The notes beneath the pieces were generated by a model. The model saw only the letters and a list, made by a program, of their open reading frames with translations. It had not been told where the DNA came from and ran no database searches. From contig NZ_CP041191.1 in NCBI RefSeq assembly GCF_006517275.1, positions 1,731,001-1,795,000 on the forward strand: a stretch of DNA of 64,000 bases. The letters run 5' to 3'. Positions 1 to 9,242 of the stretch are shown one piece after another. Origin of the DNA: Labrenzia sp. PHM005. GTDB taxonomy: Bacteria > Pseudomonadota > Alphaproteobacteria > Rhizobiales > Stappiaceae. A program made the position numbers and the translations under genes. Each line of letters begins with the position of its first letter. The stretch's first letter is position 1.

Positions 1-553
1 CAATCGCTGCGCGGGCAAAAGCTTCCGTCATATCGGTCAGCGGGACTGGATGAATGGCAACCTTGCCATAGTAGGCAACGGCTTGAATGGCCAGGATCCA
101 GGAATAGTTGCTGCGCAGCCGGCGTCCGGCCGCACGGATGAAGCTGATGTGGTAATGCGGCGTTTCATAATCCTCGCCGAGCATCTCGCCCCAGGCGCCG
201 TTCCATTTGACACCTTCGCCGCGCAGCAAAGGTGCATAAAGATCGATTTCCAGCAATCGGGCCCGCGCGCGAAACAGATTGTAGTACCGGTACCGGCGCG
301 CCTCGAAGATCAAAAACACCGTCACCAAAAGCCCCACCAAGACCATTGGCAATGGAGACGCTGCTATGTTGGAAAATGTGGCGGACAACGCAATGCCAGT
401 GGTCACCACGGCCCAATTGGTGGTGTTGTCGAGCCGGGTGCGCCAATGGGTGCTGCGGAAGACTTCGGCGCGATAGAGATGCGCCAACGCACCGAAGGCG
501 GCAGGGTCGATTTCCTGCTGCTTCGTGGGGTGCGGTGTCTCTGTTTCTGGCAT
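1..553 (-). CDS. DUF2270 family integral membrane protein (3' end outside window)
   Basis: The reverse strand is open from an ATG at 551-553 to the left edge, giving 184 codons without a stop. The N-terminal stretch around FGALAHLYRAEVFRSTHWR, the two hydrophobic segments (about residues 38-75, ending in FEARRYRYYN) and the later RRLRSNYSWILAIQA match my memory of the DUF2270 family, a group of predicted inner-membrane proteins of unknown function. The family is normally only slightly longer than what is visible, so little is probably missing. No clear Shine-Dalgarno sequence precedes the ATG. It is followed upstream by the inverted-repeat element at 666-934 and then by tex on the same strand. 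Function unknown. Confidence 0.85.
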   Translation of the reverse strand, partial: MPETETPHPTKQQEIDPAAFGALAHLYRAEVFRSTHWRTRLDNTTNWAVVTTGIALSATFSNIAASPLPMVLVGLLVTVFLIFEARRYRYYNLFRARARLLEIDLYAPLLRGEGVKWNGAWGEMLGEDYETPHYHISFIRAAGRRLRSNYSWILAIQAVAYYGKVAIHPVPLTDMTEAFARAAI

Positions 554-665
554 TTGAACAGTCTTGAGCTTGGGACTGGCAAAATGCTACTGCGATTTCG
601 AAGGGTTGGCCAGTTTTCAGGCCCTTACCAAGCGAAGAAAATCGCCGGACATTGTGTCCGGCGAT

Positions 666-934
666 CTAGGGTCAGGACCCGTTAATTTGATTGGAATGGC
701 ACGGCAAACGGCGATGAGCTGCAAGGAAAAACGTGAAAAGCGGGCTTCTGCCCGGTTGAACGGTTAGACGCCGCAGATCGAAGCCGTTTTCGCGTCTTTT
801 CAAGATAGGATGAATTTGCTCGGCAACTTCGTTGCAACCCTTTGAAAACCGGACGGTTTCCTGCAGATTTGCGTCTCGTATCCGAACAAATTCCTTCCTA
901 CCATTTCAAACAAATTAATGGGTCCTGACCCTAG
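666..934. mobile_element. 269-bp element bounded by 24-bp inverted repeats (REP/MITE-like)
   Basis: The left end at 666-689 (ctagggtcaggaccc, one variable base, ttaatttg) is repeated in inverted orientation at 911-934, with one mismatch in 24. The core gggtc-ag-gaccc is itself a short palindrome, as in REP elements mobilised by RAYT transposases. The interior holds no convincing gene; a short frame from 696 has no recognisable domain. CTAG at each end could be a target duplication or part of the repeat. The right end lies 2 bp from the tex stop codon. Seen: the inverted repeats. Inferred: mobility. Confidence 0.6.
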
Positions 935-936
935 GC

Positions 937-3342
937 CTATTTCTTTTTCTTGTTCATGGCGGCGGCTAGGGCTGCTGCCATGGCGTTGTTGCCGCTGTCA
1001 TTGCCTGACTGTTTTGGCGCACCGCCTTTGGTGCCGCCGGGACTTGAGGGGCCCCGTCCGCCCGCTCCTGAACGGTTTTGTCCGCTGCGTTCGCGCTGAC
1101 CCTGATAGTCGGCCTGGGATTTCATCGTCATGGAAATGCGCTTGCGCGGAATATCGACCTCCAAAATGGTGACTTTGACGATGTCTCCGGCTTTCACGAC
1201 CTTGTGCGGATCGTCGACGAACCGGTCGGCCAGTTGTGAGACATGGACGAGCCCGTCCTGGTGAACGCCGACATCAACGAAGGCGCCAAAGTTAGTGACG
1301 TTTGTGACCGTGCCTTCCAGCTTCATGCCCGGCTTCAAGTCGGAAATTTCCTCAACGCCGTCTTGCAGGGCAGCTGTCTTGAATTCCGGGCGCGGATCCC
1401 GGCCCGGCTTTTCCAGCTCGGACAAGATGTCCTTCACCGTCGGCAGGCCGAATTTCTCGTCGGTGAAGTCAGACGGCTCGAGATTTTTCAAGACACTGTT
1501 GTCGCTCATCAGCTGGCGCACATCCCGGCCGCAGGCTTTGACGATGCGTTTGGCCAGCGGATAGGCCTCCGGGTGCACGGAGGAGGCGTCCAGTGGTTCC
1601 GCTCCCTCGGTGATGCGCAAGAAACCAGCGCAGAGTTCAAACGCTTTTGCTCCGAGGCGCGGAACGTCTTTGAGCTGAGAGCGTTTGTCGAACCGGCCAA
1701 TCGCATCCCGGTGTTCAACTACGGCTTTCGCAAGGCTGCCAGACAGGCCTGAAATGCGTGACAAGAGGGCCGGGGAGGCGGTGTTGAGATCAACACCAAC
1801 GGCATTCACCGCGTCTTCGACAACAGCATCCAATGCCCGTGCGAGCTTGGTCTGATTGACGTCGTGTTGATATTGGCCAACGCCGATGGACTTCGGTTCG
1901 ATCTTGACCAGTTCGGCAAGCGGGTCCTGCAAGCGGCGGGCGATGGACGCAGCGCCGCGCAAGGACACATCGACATCCGGCATTTCCTTGGCAGCCAGTT
2001 CAGACGCGGAATAAACAGAAGCGCCGGCCTCGTTGACAATTACTTTGACCGGCCGCTGCGCGCTCGGAATGTCGGTCAGAACATCGCCGGTCAGCTTGTC
2101 GGTTTCCCGGCTCGCGGTGCCGTTGCCGATCGCGATCAGGCCAACTTTGTGTTTGGCAATCAGCGCCAGCAAGGTTGCCCGGGAACCCGCAACATCATTG
2201 CGCGGCTGGAACGGGTAGATCGTTGCCGTGTCGATCAGTTTACCGGTGTTGTCGACAACAGCGACTTTCACTCCGGTTCGGATGCCCGGGTCGAGGCCGA
2301 GCGTTGCTTTGGAACCGGCGGGCGCTGCAAGCAACAAGTCTTTGAGATTCCTGGCAAAGACCTGGATCGCTTCTTCTTCCGCCTTGTCCCGAAGGACACC
2401 CATAAGATCGAGTTCCAAATGGAGAGCCAATTTCACCTTCCAGGCAAAGCGGGCCACATCCATCAGCCACTTGTCTGCCGGGCGGCCACGATCGGCGATG
2501 CCGTAGGTGTCAGCGACCATTTTAACAGCTGGGAGAACTGGTGCCGGATCGTCGGCGTCGACCGTAAGATCGACAGACAGGATGCCTTCGTTGCGGCCGC
2601 GGAAGAGCGCAAGGGCCCGGTGGCTCGGGATCTTCGCCCAGCTTTCAGAATAGTCGAAATAATCGGCAAACTTGGCGCCCTTGTCCGCCATGCCGTCGAT
2701 CAATTTGGATTGCACAACGCCGCGTTCTTCCACATAGCGGCGCAGACGGCCGACCAGTTCGGCGTTCTCCGCGAAACGCTCCATCAGAATCTGGCGAGCG
2801 CCATCAAGAGCCGCTTTGGTGTCGGCCACGCCCTTCCCTTCGTCGATGAAAGCAGCGGCTTCGGTTTCCGGCGTCTTGGTGGCATCGTCAAGCAGCATAT
2901 CGGCTAGAGGTTCCAGGCCGGCTTCCCGAGCAATCTGGGCTTTGGTGCGCCGTTTCTTCTTGAACGGCAGATAGATGTCTTCGAGCTGTGATTTGGTTTC
3001 GGCGGTTTGAATGCTCGCAGTCAAGGCATCGGTCAGTTTGCCCTGCTCGTCGATCGATTTGGTGATGGCGGCGCGGCGATCCTCGAGCTCTCGCAGGTAG
3101 ATGAGCCGCTCTTCCAATTTGCGCAGCTGGCTATCGTCCAGGCCGCCTGTGGCTTCCTTGCGGTAGCGGGCGATAAAAGGAACAGTCGAACCTTCGTCGA
3201 GCAGTTGAACGGTGGTGTTCACCTGGCCGGCCTTACAGCCGATTTCATCTGCGATCCGGTGCGCAATGCGCAGAGCGGTTTCCGCAGAAAGGGACTGCGC
3301 TGATTTTGTGGAGCCTGAATCCGAAGGTGTGACAGTTGCCAT
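937..3342 (-). CDS. tex: Tex family transcription accessory / RNA-binding protein
   Basis: 801-residue protein of the usual Tex length and order: Tex-like helical N-terminus (about 20-330), YqgF/RNase H-like domain (about 345-445, with [17 protein letters not shown]), helix-hairpin-helix repeats (about 510-575) and an S1 RNA-binding domain (about 650-725, with [18 protein letters not shown]). Tex binds nucleic acid in the cytoplasm and is linked to transcription fidelity and stress or toxin regulation in other bacteria. The C-terminus is a low-complexity Gly/Ser/Asn/Lys tail ending in four lysines. The stop codon is only 2 bp from the inverted-repeat element at 666-934. Start is an ATG with only a weak ribosome-binding site. 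Confidence 0.97.
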   Translation of the reverse strand: MATVTPSDSGSTKSAQSLSAETALRIAHRIADEIGCKAGQVNTTVQLLDEGSTVPFIARYRKEATGGLDDSQLRKLEERLIYLRELEDRRAAITKSIDEQGKLTDALTASIQTAETKSQLEDIYLPFKKKRRTKAQIAREAGLEPLADMLLDDATKTPETEAAAFIDEGKGVADTKAALDGARQILMERFAENAELVGRLRRYVEERGVVQSKLIDGMADKGAKFADYFDYSESWAKIPSHRALALFRGRNEGILSVDLTVDADDPAPVLPAVKMVADTYGIADRGRPADKWLMDVARFAWKVKLALHLELDLMGVLRDKAEEEAIQVFARNLKDLLLAAPAGSKATLGLDPGIRTGVKVAVVDNTGKLIDTATIYPFQPRNDVAGSRATLLALIAKHKVGLIAIGNGTASRETDKLTGDVLTDIPSAQRPVKVIVNEAGASVYSASELAAKEMPDVDVSLRGAASIARRLQDPLAELVKIEPKSIGVGQYQHDVNQTKLARALDAVVEDAVNAVGVDLNTASPALLSRISGLSGSLAKAVVEHRDAIGRFDKRSQLKDVPRLGAKAFELCAGFLRITEGAEPLDASSVHPEAYPLAKRIVKACGRDVRQLMSDNSVLKNLEPSDFTDEKFGLPTVKDILSELEKPGRDPRPEFKTAALQDGVEEISDLKPGMKLEGTVTNVTNFGAFVDVGVHQDGLVHVSQLADRFVDDPHKVVKAGDIVKVTILEVDIPRKRISMTMKSQADYQGQRERSGQNRSGAGGRGPSSPGGTKGGAPKQSGNDSGNNAMAAALAAAMNKKKK

Positions 3343-3719
3343 TTGGGATTTTCACTTTCACGGCAGAAAAACAAATCGGGACGATAATTCGGACGGGCTT
3401 GGCGTTAAAGCCATCTCGGAGCCTCATCCACCAGCAAATTCAAGCCGGTTTAGCGACCGCTGTTAACCGAAACATTGTCCATTCCGTAGAAAATATTTCC
3501 GAACAAGTATAATGGCGGTCCTAATTCGAACGAATTGCACATTTATACGTATTCTGGAAATCCGTTCGACTGGTAACATTCACTGGGTTCGTACTGGATT
3601 CGCATCCTGCCAAGGCGTGCTGATGAGACAATTCGCTTTTTTCAAAAGCGGCGTGGCATTCGCTTGCTGATGGTTTAATACCGGTTTGGGCGGTGCTAAA
3701 AAACAGAGGAGACTGGATC
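3343..3719. other. Intergenic region between tex and the TetR gene
   Basis: About 375 bp without a supported gene. It separates the divergent tex and TetR genes and must hold both promoters. I see no clear long palindrome or hairpin. AT content is higher than in the neighbouring genes, as expected of a promoter region. Confidence 0.6.
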
Positions 3720-4361
3720 GTGACACGAGGCCGGCCCCGTAAGACGGAAAAAGAAGACGCTCTTTACGGCATTATGTGCGCCTTCTGGCAGCATGGATTT
3801 AAAGCCACATCCATGAATGATCTCGTCGAAGCCTCTGGAATGGCCAAACCTAGCTTATATGCCGCCTTCGGTGACAAGGAGGCGATGTTTGAGAAATCGC
3901 TCCTGCATTATTTCGATTGTTACGGGGATCTTGTTTTTGGTCCGCTGATGCGTGCTGAAAAACACTATCTCGTTGATGTCCGCAATCTGATACAGACCGT
4001 TGGCTATCTGGCTGCAGACAAATCCACGCCCTTGGGCTGTTTCCTGTTCAATGCGCAGGTTGAGAACGCCTACGGTACCGAAAAACATAAGGTTCTTTTG
4101 TCCGATCTGGCGCAGACACGGTATGGCGGCATCAGAACGCGTCTCCTTAAAGCGGTTGATGCCGGTGAGCTTTCGGACGATGCGGATATCGATGCTCTTG
4201 CAACTTATGTCGACGGCCAGCTCGGCGCAGTGTCCATTCTAGCCCGCACGGGGGCCGGCAAGGGGCAGATTGATCAATTTGTCGAAACAGCTTTGAAGGC
4301 GCTGCCGAGCGAAACGCCTTTCGATTTCGATGACCTTCCCGAGTTCACCTTACGACAGTGA
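3720..4361 (+). CDS. TetR/AcrR family transcriptional regulator
   Basis: The N-terminal helix-turn-helix is typical of TetR proteins: RGRPRKTEKEDAL, then ATSMNDLVEASGMAKPSLYAAFGDKE (recognition helix around PSLYAAFG). The C-terminal ligand domain includes GCFLFNAQVEN, as in the AefR/ArcR-like subgroup. I chose the GTG at 3720 because AGAGGAG lies 8 nt upstream; an in-frame GTG at 3693 has no such site. The last 17 bp overlap the convergent helicase gene. Its ligand and targets are not evident; the nearest co-oriented gene starts 2.8 kb downstream, so it may be autoregulatory or act elsewhere. Confidence 0.93.
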   Translation: MTRGRPRKTEKEDALYGIMCAFWQHGFKATSMNDLVEASGMAKPSLYAAFGDKEAMFEKSLLHYFDCYGDLVFGPLMRAEKHYLVDVRNLIQTVGYLAADKSTPLGCFLFNAQVENAYGTEKHKVLLSDLAQTRYGGIRTRLLKAVDAGELSDDADIDALATYVDGQLGAVSILARTGAGKGQIDQFVETALKALPSETPFDFDDLPEFTLRQ

Positions 4362-5466
4362 TCTTTTCTGCTGCACGGGTCACCGCTGTATAAAGCCAGC
4401 GGTCCCGATGTTCGCGGAACGCCCAGCTTTCATCGAACAGAACAACATCGTCCCACTGAGACCCCTGGGCTTTGTGGACCGTTAGAGCGTAGCCATAGTC
4501 GAATTCGTCGGCCTTGCGCCGGATGGCATAGGGGATACTCTCTGCGCCGTCTTCAAACATTGCCGGAAGCACTTTGACTTTGACCGCGGTCTTGATCAGT
4601 TCGTCCTCTGAAACAACATCAAAGCGCAATGTGTTGCCGCGCGGCTGGCGCAGGCGTTTCACCGTCCACAAACCGCCGTTCAACAAGGCTTTGCTCTTGT
4701 CATTGCGCAGGCAAACCAGCTTGTCGCCAACCGCCGGCATTGGGGTCGTAAAGTCTTTCAGTTCCCGGATCCGGCTGTTGTAAAGGCGACGTGTTTTGTT
4801 GGTGCCAACCAAAACCTGGTCTGCCGCTAGGATCTGATCCTTGTCGATCTGACGGCGGTTGATCACTTTGCTCTCGCCGAATTCGCCGTAGTCCAGGGAT
4901 CCGCCTTCGCGGATGGTCATGGACATACGCACAATCGGATTGTCCTGCGCTTGGCGGTGGACCTCTGTCAGCATGATGTCGGGTTCGGCTTCGGTGAAAA
5001 AGCCTCCGCCTTTGACCGGTGGCAGCTGTGCCGGATCCCCCAGCACCAGTACCGGAGTGCCGAAGGACAGAAGGTCCCGGCCAAGTTCCTCATCCACCAT
5101 GGAACACTCGTCGATGACAATCAGCCGGGCTGTTGCTGCCGCACTGTCCCGTTTGATGGCAAACTGCGGACCGGCGTCCTCCTCATCATCGTCAGTTAGC
5201 TCTTCTTCTTTGGCCGAGCGTGGACGGTAAATAAGTGAGTGAATGGTGCCGGCATCTTCACACCCTTTTTGGCGCAACACATGCGCGGCCTTGCCGGTAA
5301 AGGCGCCAAAACAGACATCGCCGTCAATGTCTGCAGCCAGATGCCGGGCGAGCGTGGTCTTACCGGTGCCGGCATAGCCAAACAAACGGAACACCTGGCG
5401 GTCTCCACGTTTCAGCCAGGCAGCAGTTTCCTGAAGAGCAGTGTCTTGTTGCGGCGACCAGGCCAA
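4345..5466 (-). CDS. Superfamily 1B DNA helicase, Dda/RecD2-like
   Basis: 373-residue ATPase with Walker A GYAGTGKT at 30-37, Walker B VIDECSMVDE (DE at 119-120), motif III GDPAQLPP at 143-150, and a C-terminal UvrD_C_2-type motif VI region ALTVHKAQGSQWDDVVL with TAVTRA near the end. This is the compact AAA/RecD-like helicase set without RecB/RecC partners. Expected role: 5'-3' DNA unwinding in repair or replication. An acidic insertion (EEELTDDDEED, about 87-97) is unusual. The gene converges on and overlaps the TetR gene by 17 bp. Confidence 0.92.
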   Translation of the reverse strand: MAWSPQQDTALQETAAWLKRGDRQVFRLFGYAGTGKTTLARHLAADIDGDVCFGAFTGKAAHVLRQKGCEDAGTIHSLIYRPRSAKEEELTDDDEEDAGPQFAIKRDSAAATARLIVIDECSMVDEELGRDLLSFGTPVLVLGDPAQLPPVKGGGFFTEAEPDIMLTEVHRQAQDNPIVRMSMTIREGGSLDYGEFGESKVINRRQIDKDQILAADQVLVGTNKTRRLYNSRIRELKDFTTPMPAVGDKLVCLRNDKSKALLNGGLWTVKRLRQPRGNTLRFDVVSEDELIKTAVKVKVLPAMFEDGAESIPYAIRRKADEFDYGYALTVHKAQGSQWDDVVLFDESWAFREHRDRWLYTAVTRAAEKITVVR

Positions 5467-5551
5467 GTGGGTGCTCCGGGGTTTTCAAAGGGAGTTGCCT
5501 CCATAACCTGATTTGCCACCAAGCGCCAAGGGGAAGACGGACCATATTCTG

Positions 5552-6886
5552 CTAGCCAAGCACCGAGAATGAACTGTCCTGATTGATGCTGCGCTTTCTG
5601 GAGAAGGTCGCTGTGTTGATCGTATGATCGACGTGCGACAGCTTGAATTGCAGAGGGTCTTTGTCCTGCGCGCCGCCCTCCTCGCAATAGGTGATTAGCT
5701 CGGCCATCAGCCGGCCGGCAACGGGGGCGTTTTTGAACTGATTGCCGCTGGTTCCGATTGCCAGATAATAACCAGACACATCGCTGCAGTCGTAAATCGG
5801 CAACCAATCATCGGTGGCATCATAAAGATCCGCGACGCCAACGGGATGCTGGGACACACCCAGTTCAGGCAAACGCTGGGAATACCGATAGGCATAGGTG
5901 AGGGCCCGGTCGCTCAAATCGCGCGAAAAGTCATCCGGATCAACGTCCTGCGGAGGGTCGCAAGGAGGGTTTTCGCTGCCGATCATCAATTGGCCGCCGC
6001 TGCCAGGTTTGATGTAACAAGCGATGTCGTTGTCCGAAACGATCAAGCCTTCTCTTGAGTATCCGAGGGTGCCCGGTGGCGTGATCTGAACAACTTCCTG
6101 GCGCAGCGGGCGTGTCCGGATGTTCATGCCTGGGTCGCCCTGTAACAAGGCATTGACCTTGCCGGAATGCGGGCCGGCAGCATTTATGACAATCGGGGCG
6201 GCAACGGTCCGCCCGTCGTCCAGATCAACGCCGGTGATCCGGTTTTCCGGCACGGAGATGCCGGTCACTTTTGTCTTGAAGAAAAAGGTGCCACCGAGGG
6301 CTTCGGTTGCGGATTTGAGGTTGCGGGCCGCCAATTGCGGGTCATCGACATAACCGCCTTGGGGAAAGTAGACCCCGCCGGAGATTTCACCGCCGGAAGG
6401 CTCGCCAAAAGCTTCATCGTCCATCTTTTTCGCTGGGGCGTAACACTCCAGATTGTAGCCGGGCATGGCCTGCCGGATTTGATCTGCAGACCAATGTTCA
6501 TGGCGAATGCCGAGCTGTTCTGCGCTTTTCAGTACTTTCTCAAGATAGCCATTGGCCGCGGTCTTCATCACCAATGTGCCGGTTTCAATGAAACGGGCGA
6601 GCTCAGGAGTGTCTTCACAGCCAAGGTACCCAGGCCAGTTTCTCCAGGCGTGATAGCCTTCAAATGCCATGGCAGAGCCGTCGAGGGTTGAATAATAAGT
6701 GCGGACGACGGCGGCTGAACTCGACGTCGAGCCATACCCAGCTGCGGGCAGCATATCGATATTCAGGGTCCGGTATCCCTTTCTGGCGAGATTAAACGCG
6801 ATCGCGCAGCCAATTACGCCAGCTCCGATGATTACGGCGTCGAAGTGCAGGTCAGTGGGACCAGACGGGTTGGTTGGCGCGATCAT
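5552..6886 (-). CDS. FAD-dependent oxidoreductase, DAO / sarcosine-oxidase-beta-like
   Basis: DAO-family flavoprotein of about 444 residues. The Rossmann dinucleotide motif GAGVIG (21-26) ends with an acidic residue in LNIDM, followed by the family's SSSAAVVRTYYS segment, and near the C-terminus GYYLAIGTSGNQFKNAPVAG, the usual FAD-closing region. The start at 6886 (MIAPTNPSG) has GGAG 7 nt upstream; an upstream in-frame start at 6925 lacks one. Likely reaction: oxidative demethylation or deamination of an N-methylated or secondary amino acid. The exact substrate cannot be read from the sequence. The methylated-amine genes at 10.6-16 kb make sarcosine-like substrates plausible. It stands alone on its strand. 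Confidence 0.88.
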   Translation of the reverse strand: MIAPTNPSGPTDLHFDAVIIGAGVIGCAIAFNLARKGYRTLNIDMLPAAGYGSTSSSAAVVRTYYSTLDGSAMAFEGYHAWRNWPGYLGCEDTPELARFIETGTLVMKTAANGYLEKVLKSAEQLGIRHEHWSADQIRQAMPGYNLECYAPAKKMDDEAFGEPSGGEISGGVYFPQGGYVDDPQLAARNLKSATEALGGTFFFKTKVTGISVPENRITGVDLDDGRTVAAPIVINAAGPHSGKVNALLQGDPGMNIRTRPLRQEVVQITPPGTLGYSREGLIVSDNDIACYIKPGSGGQLMIGSENPPCDPPQDVDPDDFSRDLSDRALTYAYRYSQRLPELGVSQHPVGVADLYDATDDWLPIYDCSDVSGYYLAIGTSGNQFKNAPVAGRLMAELITYCEEGGAQDKDPLQFKLSHVDHTINTATFSRKRSINQDSSFSVLG

Positions 6887-7167
6887 ATGAGTCTCCAGAA
6901 AAGGGTCCGACAAGATCACGAGCAACCCGCAGGTTTGTCCAGTGGAAAATCCGCCAGACTATGTTCAGAATTGGTCACATGCTCGTTGTTCAATTCGTCT
7001 AATTGATAACTATTTCCTGCATTGTTTAAAAAAGTCACCTCACTAGGGGGATTCTAAATGTTTGTAGAATTTGTTCCCAAGTCTCCCGTTGAACGTTCCA
7101 CACGGTATTTGCATGATTTTTCAAGTGTTGTCGGTTTTGCCGACTTTTCAACAACTTGGAGATTGGT

Positions 7168-8094
7168 GTGCCGCTTGGGAAATTGTGCGAGTGGCCAACG
7201 CTGGGGCTCATATTGGCTTCTGCGATGGCTTGGGCTGGGGTGATTTGGTTTTATTCTGATTGGGGCGGATGGATTGTCTGCCCGCTGGCAGCGGTTTTGG
7301 TCACACTTCAGTCTTCCTTGCAGCATGAAGTTTTGCATGGTCACCCAACCAAAAGCGCCAAATTGAACGAGGCGCTGATCTACTGCAGCTTCGGTTTGTT
7401 TATTCCCTACCGGCGCTTCAAAGCACTGCATCTGCGCCACCACAATGATGACCGCTTGACGGACCCTTATGATGATCCAGAGGCCTTCTATCTCGCGTGG
7501 GGGGACTGGCAGAAGCTGCCAAAGGCAATTCAGGCGGTTCTAACTCTCAACAACACCCTTGCTGGAAGATTGCTGATCGGCCCGGCGGTCTCGCTGATCG
7601 GGTTTTATGGCTCCGAACTCCGGCTGCTGAAATCTGGCGATAAATCGGTGCGCCGGGCGTGGGGCCATCATATCTTGGGGCTGGTGCCGGTTGTTCTGTT
7701 CGTGACGCTTGTGGGTGGAATGCCGCTTTGGCTTTATGGTCTTGGAGTAGCTTACCCAGGCATGAGCCTGTTGATGCTGCGCACCTACGCCGAACACCGG
7801 GCCCACGAAGACACCGAAGCGCGGTCTGTCATCGTCGAGTTCTGCCCGATCTTTTCCTTGCTGTTTTTGAACAACAATCTCCACATCGTACATCATTCGT
7901 TCCCGCGCGCGCCGTGGTATGCTCTCCCGGGCCTTTACAGGTCCGCACGGGAGGAATGGCAGGCGCGCAATCAGGGCTATGTGTTCAAGAGCTATTTGGA
8001 GATGGCAAAGATTTATCTGTTTAAGTCCAAAGAACCGGTGCCGCATCCGCTGGTAAGACGCGAAGTCACAGACGCCGCGCGGTCGGCTTCATGA
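7168..8094 (+). CDS. Membrane fatty-acid desaturase family protein
   Basis: About 308 residues with the diiron histidine clusters of membrane desaturases: HEVLHGH (53-59), HLRHH (88-92) and HIVHH (239-243), plus a further EHRAHED. Several hydrophobic segments surround them, so it is an inner-membrane enzyme that would use O2 and an electron donor to desaturate or hydroxylate a lipid chain. The GTG at 7168 is preceded by GGAG at 6 nt; an in-frame TTG at 7156 is an alternative. The stop codon overlaps the ATG of the next gene (ATGA), so the two are translationally coupled. Substrate unknown. Confidence 0.9.
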   Translation: MPLGKLCEWPTLGLILASAMAWAGVIWFYSDWGGWIVCPLAAVLVTLQSSLQHEVLHGHPTKSAKLNEALIYCSFGLFIPYRRFKALHLRHHNDDRLTDPYDDPEAFYLAWGDWQKLPKAIQAVLTLNNTLAGRLLIGPAVSLIGFYGSELRLLKSGDKSVRRAWGHHILGLVPVVLFVTLVGGMPLWLYGLGVAYPGMSLLMLRTYAEHRAHEDTEARSVIVEFCPIFSLLFLNNNLHIVHHSFPRAPWYALPGLYRSAREEWQARNQGYVFKSYLEMAKIYLFKSKEPVPHPLVRREVTDAARSAS

Positions 8095-8918
8095 CGGCTG
8101 CGGAGTTCCGCCCTGTTCGTCTGCCCATGTATGACTGGCCAGAGGTGGCAGATGAAACGCGTGTTTTGGAAGCAGCACTGACAGATGAGATTTGCCACGC
8201 ACTTGCTATTGCTCCTTCTACGCTGCAGCCGTGGGAGCCGGACATTGATCTTTACGATCTTTGGAAAGACCCGGGTCTTTTGCTTGCACAGACCTGCGGC
8301 TATCCCTTCACCCATGATCTGAAGGGGAAGGTGTCCCTCATTGGCGCGCCGGAATATGAGGCGGCTGGCTGTTCTGGCCCCGCTTATTGCAGCCAGATCA
8401 TTGTCGCTGCGAGCAGTCCGTTTCGGACCATGGCGGATCTAAAGGGGAGCCGGGCTGCCTTTAACGGACCTGACAGCCAATCCGGCATGAATACGTTTCG
8501 CCATGCCCTGGCGTCGCTGGCGGAAGGTGTGCCGTTTTTCGGGTCTGTAACTGAAAGTGGCGGTCACTTGGCCTCCATGGCAGCAGTCGCTGAAGGACGG
8601 GCAGATGTTGCCGCCATCGACGCTGTTTGCTGGGCGCTTGCCGGGCGCGAAAAACCTCAACTGGTCAGCGGGGTGCGCGCGCTCACACAAACCGCTCAAG
8701 CCCCGGGATTGCCGTACATTACGTCAGTCCGATTCAGCCCGGTGGAGAGACAAAAAATAGCCGAAGCTATAAGCAGTGTCTTTGCCAAAACTGAGACAGC
8801 AAAAAGCCGCGAGCGGCTGTGCATTCGCGGCTTTTCGAAACTGGTTCCAGAAGACTATGCGGTTATTCTGGAGATGGAGGCGCAAGCGGCAGCTGCCGGA
8901 TATCCGGTGCTCGCTTAA
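8091..8918 (+). CDS. PhnD-like phosphate/phosphonate-type binding protein, no signal peptide
   Basis: 275 residues with the type-2 periplasmic-binding fold of the PhnD family: YCSQIIVAASSPFRTMADLKG, then FNGPDSQSGMNTFRH, and ADVAAIDAVCWAL. PhnD homologues usually bind phosphonates or related oxyanions outside the inner membrane. Here the N-terminus (MTAAEFRPVRLPMYDWPE) is not a signal peptide and no upstream in-frame extension is possible, because the ATG lies in the desaturase stop. The predicted protein is therefore cytoplasmic. No permease or ATPase lies nearby. It may be a ligand sensor or accessory to the desaturase. Confidence 0.85.
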   Translation: MTAAEFRPVRLPMYDWPEVADETRVLEAALTDEICHALAIAPSTLQPWEPDIDLYDLWKDPGLLLAQTCGYPFTHDLKGKVSLIGAPEYEAAGCSGPAYCSQIIVAASSPFRTMADLKGSRAAFNGPDSQSGMNTFRHALASLAEGVPFFGSVTESGGHLASMAAVAEGRADVAAIDAVCWALAGREKPQLVSGVRALTQTAQAPGLPYITSVRFSPVERQKIAEAISSVFAKTETAKSRERLCIRGFSKLVPEDYAVILEMEAQAAAAGYPVLA

Positions 8919-8936
8919 CGCCGTCCTTTTCGCCGA

Positions 8937-9071
8937 TTAACGGCCGGTTTTGCGTGCTTTTTCAGCTTCGCTCAAACGCAGATTATAATTCATGCGGGCG
9001 AGTTCAGCAGCGGAGCGTACAGAGACAACACCCATGAGGTTGGTGCCGAGTGCTTGTGCAAGATAGGTCAT
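8937..9071 (-). CDS. Small hypothetical protein, 44 residues
   Basis: Frame from ATG 9069-9071 to TAA 8937-8939, starting MTYLAQALGTNLMG and ending in the charged SEAEKARKTGR. An AGGATTGGGATT stretch just upstream could serve as ribosome-binding site. The composition (hydrophobic start, then basic/acidic helix) looks like a real small protein rather than noise, but I recognise no family. It is divergent from the LysR gene at 9243 and could be its target. Confidence 0.45.
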   Translation of the reverse strand: MTYLAQALGTNLMGVVSVRSAAELARMNYNLRLSEAEKARKTGR

Positions 9072-9242
9072 GGTAATCCCAATCCTGAATAGGTTCGCAG
9101 TGTTAAAGTTGAAAGGGCGGTCCGCTGCCTAAATGACGGGCCGCTTGACTGCTATATGGGCATAACTTGCGATTCAATCAATCGAATAGTATTCATCGTA
9201 TCGTTCAAAAAAATTGAACTGACAAAACGTCAGGATCTATCC

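Noticed and set aside
1864..2907. Forward frame of 347 codons inside tex
   Set aside because: Antisense to the YqgF/N-terminal part of tex, which is fully explained by a known family.
7116..7155. Hairpin gtcgg/ccgac before the desaturase
   Set aside because: Short stem with no T run; may affect translation but evidence is too thin for a feature.
7058..7243. Possible 61-codon gene with a G-rich site before ATG 7058
   Set aside because: It overlaps the desaturase start in another frame and has no domain; probably chance, although a leader peptide is not excluded.
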